DNA from: Chlorophyllum brunneum
Taxonomy: Eukaryota; Basidiomycota; Agaricomycetes; Agaricales; Agaricaceae
Assembly: GCA_963576785.1 (NCBI GenBank)
Contig: OY756149.1
Location: 558,001-622,000, forward strand
DNA: 64,000 nt
Direction: 5' to 3'
Shown in pieces: positions 33,528 to 45,100 of the stretch. The notes beneath the pieces were generated by a model. That model did not search any database and was not told the origin of the DNA. It saw only the letters and a list, made by a program, of their open reading frames with translations. Both the position numbers and the translations under genes were made by a program. Position 1 is the first letter of the stretch. Every line of letters begins with the position of its first letter.

Positions 33528-36500
33528 TCACCGTTTCTTCCCTTTTCCCTTTTTAGCTCCACCAGCTTTCGGCGGTGGGGGTTTAGCAGCAGCAGCAGCA
33601 GCCTCTTTCTCCTTTGCCTCACGAGCAGCTTTCTCTTGTGCTTCTTTCTCTCTTGCCTCACGCTCCTCCTGTTCCCTAGCTTCACGTTCCTCCTGTTCTC
33701 TAGCCTCACGCTCCTGTTCTCTAGCCTCACGCTCCTGTTCCTCTCTCTCCTCTCGTTCCCTCTCCTCTCTCTCCTTCTGTTCTCTCAACGCTTTCGCCCT
33801 CGCGGCAGGACCACCACCCACGGTTCTCTTCAAACCAGCTGGCTTCGGAATCGAACTCGGGGTAGAATCATTAAACATCTCTTGTAGCCTCATCTTCGAC
33901 TTCAAAAGCTCCTCCTCTCTCTCTTGATCCACTTCCGCATTCTGCTCACCCCACATATTTTCATCATCACCAGGATCAGAAGAACCATTACCAAACACCG
34001 ATGGTGATCCAGATCCCCAACCAAATCCACCTCCCATACCAAATCCATTAGACGTCCCAGTGGTAGGTTTAGCTTTGGTATTCGAGATCTTCCCTACTCC
34101 AATCCCTGGGCCAACTTTCGGTTTTGGTGACGCGCCATTCCCCCAAGCTTGATTCAATGATGATTTCGGAGGTGGACCGCTTGCGAATGGTGGTTGATCA
34201 TTGAAGGATCCTGAAGGAGAGGATGATGATGTAGCCCAAGGATTATTCGACTTGGCATTCGACGCATTTCCGGGGCCCGTTCGACCAGGGATATTGATAC
34301 CATTATTATTCATTGGCGGTCCAGCTTTCATTCCACCAGCAGACTGATCACCGAAAATTCTATTCCCCTGTTCCGTCCCCTGCTGCAACTGCATAGCAGC
34401 TTTTCGGAACCACTCCTGATTGTATATCTCTTCTTCCTGACCAGCATTGGCCCCTTTACCAACCGCACCTCGTTTATTCGTCGGTGTAGGACGCTGTCGC
34501 ACATCTTCAGGACTCGTACTGAATTGGATTATGTCGTCGAACATCGTCGAAGGTTTGTTAGGTTTAGGTTCCAAAATGACTCTCGAATCACTGGCTAGAA
34601 AATCGGAAGGACTGCGATTCCATGGATCATTCGACTCGTCTGGGATTTCTTCCATCGTAACGTGATGCTTTGCAGCAGCTAGCTTGGAGCCTTTCTTCGA
34701 GTTCATAGCGGAGGAAGTGGCGGTATTAGTTGTAGTGGGAGCTCTGCCCCATGCGCTCGCGGTGGATGTAGGTTTAGTCCCAGCCTTCTTCGTCGGTGCC
34801 GCATTCACACCCATTCCCCAACCGAACTTGCCAGCACCAGGCCCTGCACCCCGATGGTTCAATGAACCAGGCATATTCCGCTCATCCTCCTCCACCTCAT
34901 CTTCATCCTCCTCCCCTTCATCCTCTTCATCTACTTCCCCTTCTTCATCCGCATTCCACGCCTGGTGATGAAGTCCCGAAGGCCTCCTCACACTCCCAGG
35001 ACCAGCCGTAACATTTCCACCAAATACATTCGACATCCCACCAGGTCTTGGTGTCGTCGATACCATATCATCCCACATCCCACCACCACCACCACCACCC
35101 GTATTTCGAGAAGTAGGAGAACCAAAACCAAACGCGCTCGCAGAGGCGTTGTTACTAGGAGATCCGAAACCAGATGTGTATTTTGTAGAACTCGCGGCAG
35201 CTCGCGGTGTCGTCAAGTGAGATTGCGTCTCTAGCTCTTGAGCCTCGTCTTCTTGGTTCACTAAGGTTGCTTTCTTGTTCGCTACCTGACGTCCTTTCTT
35301 CGCCGCTTTCTTCCCAGTACTTGTTGTAGTCGTGGGTGGGGCAGTTGATGGAGGCGTAGAAACGAAAGTAGCAGTACTATTCTTCCTCGCTGGACCATTT
35401 GGAATTTGGGCTGGTATACTCGGCGAAGATGGATTCATACCCATAGCAACACCTACAGCACCAGCAACAACGTTCTTCCCTTTCGCCATCATATCACTCA
35501 ACAACGACGGTTTCTTATGTCCACTAAAAGGCGACGGATGAACAAGTTCTTCTTCCTCTTCCTCTTCTCCTTCTCCTTGTTCGACTTGCTCAAAATCTTC
35601 CGCATATTGATTCTCCTGATTCCATTCTCCCCACTCTCCTCCATTACCACCTCCGAAACCAAAAGTCTTCTTCACACTAGCACCCCATCCACTAGAAGCA
35701 CCCATCGCAGGAGACGAAGAACCAGCAGGTGCAGGGGTGGCTTGACCAGGTTTCTTGGCTGTCCATGCACTTGTAGCACCACCAGCATTCGTCACGTTCG
35801 CTCTACCAACTCCGTTCGTCCTAGGTGCAGGTTTCGAATTCCAACCAACCCAACCATCCTCATCCTCGTCATGACGAACAGCAGTCCTACTCGCAACGGT
35901 AGCCCGATTGACGGGCGCCTCACCCCCAAAGAAAACCTGCGCATATTGATCTGTCAACGCTTGACTTTGTTCTGGTGACGGTGGTTGTGCATGAGGTTTC
36001 CAGAATCCACCATTATTAGGATTAGAATTATGATCATTCGCCGCAGCCGCAGTTGAAACTGTGATGGTACCCCTGCGTTGTTTCGTATTCTTGGCGCTAA
36101 TAGTGCCAAATCGGGATTCTTCGAGGACGGAGATGGATTCCGTACGTTTGCGAGGACCAGCAGGGTTGGAGGTAGTAGGAATGTTGTTGTTTCCGCGTGG
36201 GTGATGATTGAATTGAGGTGTACTCCAGTCTTGTTGGTCGTGTGATGAATTATGCTCAGAGTCATCCTCTGTTTGAAGTAATTGAGACATATGGTAGGCG
36301 GTGTCGAAATCCACATCAGGAGCGTTATTAAACACGCTTTGGAGTCCGTCGAGGTTCATCGCGCCAAGGCCATTTGCAGGTGATGATCTGGCGGACGTCT
36401 TGGGTTTGGTGGCGGGAACGACAGGAGTTTTGTTGAAAGAGGAAGACATGGGATTAGTGGAGGACGACATTCCGGTATTAGAGACACCTTTTATCGTAGA

Positions 36501-38028
36501 GGAGGCTCCCCTCCCTTTCTTCTGTGTGGTCGCGCCAGCCCGACTCTTGTTGATCTCATTCTTCATCCGCGTACGCTCGTTATCAACAAGGTTCTTCCTC
36601 TCTTCTTCCTTTCTCGCTCTCAACGCCAACATGTCCTGTTCATGCTGTGCAATCATCTGAGCAATTCCTGCCTTATCATATCCAGCATCACCATCTCCAT
36701 AACCGTTCGAGCCACCATTGATGGTTTCGAAAAACTCAATATCGAGTTCTGCAGCTTCATCATGGAATTCACGTATTTTCTGGGTTCGCGTTTCCCGTTT
36801 GAATTTCTCGTATGCTGCGGTTAGGTCTGCTTTCGACATGCTGGCAAAATCGGCATCGGCTTCGTTCTCGGAATCACCGGTGGTGAATTGGGGTCCAATG
36901 TATCCGGAACGAAGCTTGGATTTCGGTTTGGCAGCAGCCGCTGCCGCGGCGGCGGCGGCAGCGGAGGAGGAAAAAGATGAAGACGAGGCCCCATTCGTGG
37001 CGCGTGAGGTGAAGATGCGGTCGGCATCGTCATCAGTGTTGGCAGAGACAGACTTTGAGAGTGATGAAGGAACATGAGGCGGGAACTGGGCAGAAGAGGA
37101 TAGGGATGAGGAAGGCTGATGATAGGAACGCGACATAGGGGCATCCGCAGGGGAGCTGGAAAGGGAGCTCTGGTTAGAAGAACCCTGGTTGGTTGGGTAG
37201 GCCGAAGCCTGCTGTTGACCGCCACGCGCCCAAGCTTTGTAGCTCGGAATAGGTATGCCACCATCCTCGTCGTCTGAACCTACAGCGAAACCCTAGAGAC
37301 GTGATGTGAGGTTTTGGAATGACGAAGAATATTCTATCACATACGGGTGGTTTCCGGCCGCCAGGAAACGCGTTTGGATAGTCATCTCGTTCATCATCAG
37401 TAAAGTATCTCGGGTCAATGCGAGCATAGCTCGCAGAAGAGGTGTTTTGTGAACGCGAAGAGGAAAGCGAAGGGGCGGCATAGGAAAGGTTGTTGGAAGA
37501 GAAGGAAGATTGGCTGGAAATGCTGGACTGGCTTTGGTGGCTCACACTCTGGCTTAGAGGCTGGGCAGCGACGGTGGTGGTGGCGGGGACAAAATCAGGG
37601 GGAGGGTTATTGTGTGAGTCGCCTCCATTTGCGCCTGCTCGATGGGATTTTTCATCTGCCTCGAGCTCCTCAGGGCCCAGAATCGCACGGATAACCGACA
37701 TCTCCTGTGCTGTGACCTCGCCCCAGTCCTCGTGCTGCAAGCCATTGCTGTGCAATATCCGCTGCCATTCTTCTCGCATCTCGAGGAAATGTTGTTTCTC
37801 GTGTAGTTTTGAGATTTCTGCTCGTTGTTGTTCGAAAATTTGCTGAGAACGGCCGGGTGGTGGTCTCGCGTGCCACTCCCTCTGGGCATCCTTCAAGGCC
37901 ATAGTTTTCCTGTCCTGCATACCATGACGAGCTTTGATGGCATAGAGACGAAAGTCAGACCAAAGCTGGCGAGCAAGCTGCCTGCGATGGTTGCCATTCG
38001 GATTCATGCTAGTGGTGGCGACGGGCAT
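33528..38028 (-). CDS. Very large low-complexity protein with C-terminal charged helix
   Basis: Two exons (37345-38028 and 33528-37292, intron 37293-37344 with donor GTATGTG and acceptor TCTAG) encode about 1,482 residues. ATG 38026-38028 (MPVATTSMNPNG) is the first in-frame ATG. The first 130 residues are helical and charged (RRQLARQLWSDFRLYAIKAR..). A second helical segment near residues 360-470 includes AYEKFKRETRTQKIREFHDE. The rest is rich in Ser, Gly, Asn and Pro, with acidic blocks (EEEEEEE, DEEDEGEEDEDE) and recurrent FGFG/GWG motifs, and so is probably disordered. The C-terminus is a highly charged Glu/Arg helix, a poly-Ala run and a basic end (KKGKGKKR). No catalytic domain is recognised. 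The composition suggests a scaffold or nucleic-acid-associated role, but this is a guess. DNA-level tandem repeats underlie the C-terminal helix. Confidence 0.75.
33586..33603. repeat. (GCA)n poly-alanine tract
   Basis: A run of GCA triplets on the plus strand (Ala on the minus-strand protein) lies near the C-terminus of the large protein. Confidence 0.6.
33667..33750. repeat. 21-bp tandem repeat inside the coding sequence
   Basis: Units close to CTCCTGTTCTCTAGCCTCACG follow one another about 3-4 times, with two adjacent units (33690-33731) nearly identical. The period is a multiple of three, so copy-number change would add or remove 7 residues of the EREAREQ type without a frameshift. Confidence 0.7.
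36931..36966. repeat. GC-rich poly-alanine triplet tract
   Basis: GCA/GCC/GCG triplets (complement encoding about 12 Ala in a row) lie in the N-terminal half of the large protein, just before the AKPKSKLR segment. Confidence 0.65.
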
Positions 38029-39324
38029 GGCTGCCGGGGTGAGTGCAAGGAGTGAAGAAGAATGCTGTATTGAGGTCAAGAGCAGTAGTTAACAGCAATG
38101 AAAGGGAAAGGAGGGCCTCGTGTGCGGGCGATAATATACTGGAATAATCTCCGTGATGGATCCGCACAGAAATACCCAGAAACACGAGGCGCCGTAGCCT
38201 GCCCTCTGCCCTGCACTTGCCCACGCATATGTATCTACCTCTCCCGCCAAATCTACCCCGACCTCTCAACGACCCACTAAATGCACTTGCAATCCCAGCC
38301 AGCTTAGCTCGTCCACCAAGCATCTGTTTCCCATCCCTTCAATCCATCTTCTTTGATGCATGATCGGAAATGATGTGAATTTTCCTCCTCATTGCACTCT
38401 GGATCGGCCGATATTGCGTACATACACACAGCGCCCACAACAGTTACCGCACCATGTGTTCTAGGTCCTTTGGTTGGCACACTGGACCTGAGTTCTTCGG
38501 CTATTTCACGTCGGGAAGAACTGAAAGAGGGGAATATTTTGTATCATCACCATCATGTTGAACACAAAATAAATTCAGCCCACACTGATGGTATATTTTA
38601 TCAAATTCTCGTCCCCGCGTTTATTCCTGGACCTTGATCACGCCAAGGTGCTTGAACGTCTCGGCTCTGCTCCCTAGACGCGTACAAAGAGCGTCATTTC
38701 CTCGCAGAGTTTCAGATAAGAAGGCGTCTGGCACTCTACCAGAACCTCTTGTCCTAAGAGACCTCTATGTGTTACCGCGACACTGCGTACGTAGACACGG
38801 CAGTTACCGCACCACGCACTAGCAACGGGAGAATTAGGTCCCTTGTCGTCGCGTTTCATACCTAATCGGACCTGAGTCCTCATACAGCTATTCCAAAGGT
38901 ATGTATTTTATCAAACCCGTCAATTTGTGAAAGCCTGGATCGCCTTGAACGCACTGCGGATGCACCCTATTATAAGAAAGCACCGATGATCATCTTGGTG
39001 CTATTTTTTGCGTCTCAGATAGGAAGACGTTGGGCAACGCCAGAGTGGGTCCCCCCCGTCCGAGAGACCTCCATTTAGTTATTACTTTTTGTAGCCTTGG
39101 TTTTGCGACCTCTGCCCATGTAGTAGCATCTCACTAGGACTTTACTAGCTAAATTTGACGGAACCCACGCCCCACCTTTGTTTGATACAGTAGCGAGTGA
39201 TAACCTACCCAGCGCCAATGGCCCGACCTAGTGCGCACCCTAATAAACCCTCGGCTAAGTCGTCGCTGTGCTCAACGGCCGGGGTCCGGACTTCGGACTC
39301 GACGCGCCCTTTCATCTCCACCGT
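38029..39324. other. Intergenic region between large protein and F-box-like gene
   Basis: About 1.3 kb. The left part is the promoter of the large minus-strand protein. The middle holds a decayed direct duplication (listed separately). No gene is supported. Confidence 0.5.
38441..39090. repeat. Decayed direct duplication, two copies
   Basis: A series of matching words recurs in the same order at a spacing of about 300-360 bp: CAGTTACCGCACCA (38441 and 38801), AGGTCC..ACCTGAGT, TATTTTATCAAA (about 38593 and 38914), TCAGATA-GAAG (about 38712 and 39015) and AGAGACCTC (about 38758 and 39063). The decreasing spacing implies deletions in the second copy. Confidence 0.55.
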
Positions 39325-40871
39325 CTAGTCCTTCTTGTCGATATCAGTTGGCATGACAATCTTCAAGACCGAATGCACTCCTCTTGCTCTAAGCCCTAAT
39401 AACCCCGCGTAATCGTCGTGATCGACAATATCACAACGTGATAGAGTCGTATCCAATGGCATATTTACACCGAGCAGTTTCATGTATATCGCCATTGCTC
39501 TGAGTCCGGTGAACGACGAGCTGAGAACTTCAAATAGTTCCTCAAGGAACTCTTCACCAGTTCGTAGCCGATCGTCACAGTCCCTCGTCCATTTGAATTT
39601 AGATGTGTAGACAAGTTGAAAAGTGGTGAGGTTGGAAGGACTGGGAAGGCTTCTGAGAAATGGGATGACCCAAGAGAAACCTTCGTTAAAGTCAAGTGCC
39701 AGGAGTGTGCCGCTGTGGATTATGAGGCGAAGGTTGCTGAGGTTAGTGAGGTTTGATAAATCCGTGCCTGGAATAGCACATGAAACTCGAGACCCGAAAG
39801 CTGTCGATGAGCAGCACATGCCCGTTAGATTATAGTCGCGGGCAAGAAGGTGGATAGGCAGCACATACAACGATGGTCAATTTCCAGGACGAGTTCTCTC
39901 AAAGAATTGCCAAATGACAAGAGAAAGTCTCCAACCCGCTTGGAGGCCCAAATACCCTCAATTGCATCCGAAGGGTCCTCTTCGTACGCTATGTATAACG
40001 CACGGAGGCGGTCAAAAGAGATAGAGTTGCCGAGGTTTGAGTCAGCACTATCAACGTAATAGTGTACCGAGCACACAATATCTCCACCAGTTAGTTTTAG
40101 TACAGTTGGCCGCACGTTCGGCTTGTCCTCTAGTGCAAGCAGGTCGAAGTCCGAGATCCCGATTGGTTGGAGGAGTGTTGTGGGCCAGACGTTTATCGAA
40201 AGGCGCTCCAAATTATAGCAGAAGTGGAGAAAGACGAAAGGAAGGCGAGTGGCCGATCCTCGCCATATGTCCAAGGAGCGAAAGGAATCGAGACTGAATA
40301 TGCGAAAGAGTGCCTGAGTGACGTCTCGAGGAAGTAGATACCAGTTGAATCTATCACGTATAACAAGAGTCTCGAGTCTCGAGAGTTGCTGGAGGAAGGA
40401 AGAGAATTTAGGATGTGGCGGACCGCTTGCTTCAGGATCCGGTACCAGGTGAATGCCCGTTGCGCCGAGTTTGATCCCACTGAATTCTGAATCGTTGAAG
40501 TCATCATCAGGCATTGCCTTCACTTTGGGATCACCCTCGAATTGGACTTGAACGTCTTCATCGCTGTCGCACGGAAAAGGAATCCAGGAGGTTGTAGAAG
40601 TGCAGAACAAGGTCAGGTGTTTGATGTACCGAATTAATCGTGTGTCGTTAGAATTTGGGAGAATACTGAAAAGGGGATGCTCTTTCCCCGGATCGACATT
40701 GATGGAAGAGAAGAGTCGACGTTGACTTGGTTCTTTCCAGTTATAAGAAACTAGAGATAGGTTGGGGAAATCGGAGGAGTCAAACGTTTCATCTTGGATG
40801 ATGAGATCAACAATTTCGGGTGGGACGATTGGGGAGATACCACAACACACTGGGCGAGTAGACTTTGGCAT
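39325..40871 (-). CDS. F-box-like / LRR-like protein
   Basis: ATG 40869-40871 (MPKSTRPVCC) opens an N-terminal F-box-like motif (ISPIVPPEIVDLIIQDE .. FPNLSLVSYNWKEPSQRRLF, about residues 8-50). It is followed by irregular leucine-rich segments (LETLVIRD, LERLSINVW, LRALYIAY, LRELVLEI). One intron (donor GTATGTGC near 39870, acceptor ATCGACAG near 39803) joins EIDHR to SFGSRVSCAI. The second exon ends with DIDKKD and TAG at 39325-39327, giving about 490 residues. F-box proteins of this type in agaricomycetes are numerous and usually uncharacterised; an SCF ubiquitin-ligase adaptor role is inferred from the family only. It shares the SLxxLxI..WxxLP pattern with the two genes at 47.4-50.7 kb. 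Confidence 0.75.
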
Positions 40872-42138
40872 GTGCTGTGCGTGTGCTTTGAAGTGCTCCC
40901 GGGGGAGGATCGTCTCCAAGGGTGAAATTATATAGGTAATTCTCGTGTCATATTAACACCAACAGCTCGCGGTGGATGAAATTTCGGTAGACACAAGTAA
41001 CACCTTATTCAAAAAGACCACATCCTGTGGCTGGTGGTATTCATCAGATTACCCTGAACGCATTGACGTCTGTCGGCATTATAGCCACAAAAACGGTTGG
41101 TTCAAAGCCACGGTCGATGGGGTGACGAAAAAGACTGGGGTTTGGGAATAAAACGAAATACATCAGGTCAAGTAAACCACGTAAATTGGAATTCCGAAAA
41201 ACGACGACAAGCAAAAGCAAACAACTCTCAAGTGTCTCAGAACCACGAAGATATGAAATTTGAACTTCTAGTTCACCTCCAGCATCATGCTGTTATCGTC
41301 ATGGAGGGCTGGATCTATTATGGTGGGTAGATGCATATTTTCTGTGACATCCTGATTATCTTACTGCATCCTATTCCGTCAATAAGGCTTCGCACGGCTT
41401 CGGCACTGAGCCTGGTTAATTGTTATCCTTTCTGGTGGGATTTATGAAAGCACGCCTGATATGCTAGGCGCTAGATTACCCCAACACCGGCTTGGAGGCG
41501 CCGAATATGTGTGAAAATGAACCTGGGGAGGACCTCGTGTAAGGTCAAACTAAAAGGTGTTATCCAGGTCACAATTCATTTGGTCTTCGCTTGGGAGCAG
41601 ATTGATGTAGCCGAATTCCGATGGTCGCGTCCCATTGGTTCTGTCTCCATGATCTTTACAAGCCAAAAAGGGAGATATCTTATTAGGTAAGCGACCACGA
41701 TAATGGGAGGTAGTTAAGTGTTGTGTGGTGCTGAGCACCGCTCCCTCTGCGCTCTCCTTTGGGCGAACACTTCTACAAGCCCTGTTTGCTGCCCCATAGG
41801 CTCTATCGGTGAGTAGCTTTCTGTTCCTTGTCTTGCGAACCAAAGAAGTCTCCAAAAAGGCGAGATGCACCCCCGATCACGAATATTCCATAATCCAACT
41901 CGTGTACTGAACATGAGGCATGCTTCATTCTATCCAGGGCCTACCCCTCCGTCCCCCTTTCTATCCGCCACGATACGATATCCCAACTGCAGCCACCTCC
42001 ACCGAACGGGTTTACTACAATCTCTTGTTCGACCGTCCGCAACACGGCTTTCTTACCATCCACCCCTTCTGATCACTCATCGCTGCCTAAGACCGGCGCC
42101 TCTTACCCCACGTTCCCTTTGAACTTTTGCTTTAGTCG
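40872..42138. other. Divergent intergenic region
   Basis: About 1.27 kb between the F-box-like gene and the coiled-coil gene. The right end (about 41,930-42,130) is pyrimidine-rich, typical of a fungal promoter/leader. No gene is supported. Confidence 0.5.
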
Positions 42139-45100
42139 ATGCCCGCTTTGGCTGCAGCTCCTCCAAATCATGTCGCTTCTTCTCCATCTAATACCACATC
42201 CCAACAACCCTCGTCGCCCTCCGTCGCTAGATCCAATTCTACCTCTTATACACATCCCACCTCAGATACCGACACAGTACGGAATGCGTTTGATGTCGAA
42301 CCTGACGATGAGTGGAAGGATAATATGAAGCGCAGTATCGAGGAGAACCTTGGGTCGATGCTTCAAGACGCGAAAGTTTCGCTTGAGAAGAAGATTGCGG
42401 ACAATCCTCACCAGAAGGATGCGCTCGTTCAGGACCACCTAAACAATACGCTGCCTGGGATTCGCCGCATGGGAGCGGATACTTACCAAGCGGAACTCGT
42501 TCGAGAACGCCAAGAACGGGCATGGGCACTCGGGAAGAACCTACCTCCTTCGTCCTTTTTCAAGGAACAGCAAGAGATTATGAACAAATTCCAAAGCGCG
42601 AAAAGCGCTACCACGAGTTCCAGCATTTCGACGGCGAACACGGGTGTAAATTCGAGTGCGAGTACTAGTGCAGGTACCCAAGCGAAAACCCACCCTGATC
42701 CTTCTGTAAATACGCCGCCGTCCCGACCCCGAGCTGGATCACGGCCGACCAACATCAGACCTCCAATTTCTTTTCCTACTCAGGAATACCCTATACCATC
42801 ACTTCCACCTGAACTCGAGGAACGTCGACGTGCATCAGATTTTCATGGGGGCGGAGGAACGAAGAATCGTGAGGAGCTTTCTAGCAGCATGCGCCGCCCT
42901 CCATGGCCTTCTGCCGATCGTGATCCAAGACCACATTTACCTGAATCTTGGGCTCATGTGTCTACTAACGAAAATGATGATTTTCAAAGGCCTCCGAGTA
43001 CATCTGCTTCCTCCGTTCGATCTAAGCCATCCCTTAACGAGGTTCGCACGGGTCCCGGCCCTAACGGCACCAGCCCAACCAAATCCTCTGGTCTTGACCG
43101 TTCACGGACTCTGTCAGACCGTCATCTTGCCACCTCGCCACCCGGCAAGTCTATGCACGAGATATGGAAACCTGCGATTTCGCCGGAGGAAGATGCCGCG
43201 GCAGCCAAACAGCATTACCCTGTTGGCAGAAGAAATAGTAATGCCAGCATGCGATCCATTGGTTCTACAGCTAGCAGTATCCGACATCCTCCCACTGAGA
43301 CAATCCCGGAACGCGCTGACGATGGGTCTGGAGATTCTGAGGTATCATCGTCGGATAGGAAGGGAAAGGGTAAGGAACCGATTCCCTTTTCCGCCGCTGC
43401 TAGTCGACCACCTTCTTCTACTTCTTCCGGATCACCTGCACCCGGTGTCTCTACATCATATACCAAATCTCCCCTCTCTGAGGACCCCGCCTTGCGCGAA
43501 AGAGAGTACTCAAACAGCTTTGGTCCATACACCGCTCTGCAGCGTCCTCCGAGATCATCGTTGTCGAGTTTGAACGGAAATGACGAACGTGAACGATATT
43601 CTACACCACCTTCGTCCGCTACACGAACTCGTGAGTTTGAGTTTGAAGATAGGCGTGACCATCCGGATTATATGAATGGTGGAATTGCATCCCCCGGTCC
43701 TGAATATCACGAACCTATCCCCCCGCGAGCATACTATGACCGCCCGAATCTTGCACGATTGAACTCACATACGCGACCTCCACAGAATCATCGAGAAGAT
43801 TATGATGGGCGTGACGGTAAGCCCATTCTCTCTACCCCTTACTTAAATTTCTGACAAATGAAGTAGAGGGCTACCACCGCAACAGTATTTACGCTTCTCC
43901 CAGCATCCCCGTTCCAGGCCGATCACCAAACCCCAATGTGGCGTCCTCAGCAGATCAATACGAAGATGGGACGCCGAACTCACTTCCGGGAACAAGCACG
44001 CTTGGAAGTTGGCGTGATTGGACCTTAAATTCTCACCATTCGCCGTTCCCCGATCGAGAGAGAGAACGCGAAAGAGATAGGGAGAGGCATGAACGCCCAG
44101 CATGGCAGGGCTCACTCAGAGGTCGTCCGCCCGATACCTATGGCGGGTGGTACGGCGGGAATGCTAACGGTGGTACTCGTGAGCGGGAACGCGAAAGGTT
44201 TGCAGAGGATTTTGTTGAGGACTTTGATGATGGTCACTACTCGAGTGGCGCAGCTATTAGAAGGAGGGCAGATACAGAATCAAAGAGGGTGGATGAGCTT
44301 AGGAAGAGAGACGAAATGCTGACGACGAGAGAGGACGAGGTGAAGAAGAGGGAAGAAGACATGAAAAAGAGGGAGAGTGATCTGAGGAAGAAGGATGAGG
44401 AGTTGACCGGGAGGGATAACAAGATCACGTTGCGCGAGGAACGTGCTAAGGCAAGGGAACAGGATTTGGAGGATCAGGAGCGTGAGCTGACAAAGAAGAA
44501 TAAGGATGCTGACGGCCGAGAACAGGATGTTGCGAAGCGTATGGCTGCTGTCGAGAAGCGTGAGGAAAGTGCGCAGAGGCAGTTAGCCGATGTGAGAGCA
44601 GTGAGGGATTTGGCGAAGAAGACGAAGGAAGAGGCAAAGGCGAAAGAGGATGAGGTTGCGAAACGGGAGGAAGTCGTCAGGAATCTGGAGACTACCACCA
44701 AGGAGGTTCAAGCGCGCGTCGAAGCCACTGAGAAGTCATTTGGGGAGAGGGAAGAGGAACTGAAGCGAAAGGATGGTATATTGAAACAGAGGGAGGAGGA
44801 GATCAAGAGAAAGGAAGAAGAAGCGAAGAAAAAGTCGATGGAGGCGAAAAAGAAGGACCTTGAACTCAATCGTCGAGTAGAAGATGTGAGCAGCAAGGAA
44901 GCCGCGCTTAACAACCGAGAGAACGACTTGAAGGCTAAGGAAGGGGACTTGACGAAGAGGGAGAAGGACGTCAGGGGAAGAGAAGATGAAGTCACGATCC
45001 TGAGGGAAGAGTTGGAAGATCAGCAGAGGGATGTGGCAGATCAGGAAAAGGACGTCGAACTAAGGGAGGATGAGCTCAACCGGATGAAAAAAGCACTTGA

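Noticed and set aside
34447..37077. Several plus-strand frames of 70-190 codons opposite the large protein
   Set aside because: They mirror its low-complexity codons (Ser/Pro/poly-Ala on the reverse strand) and have no independent features.
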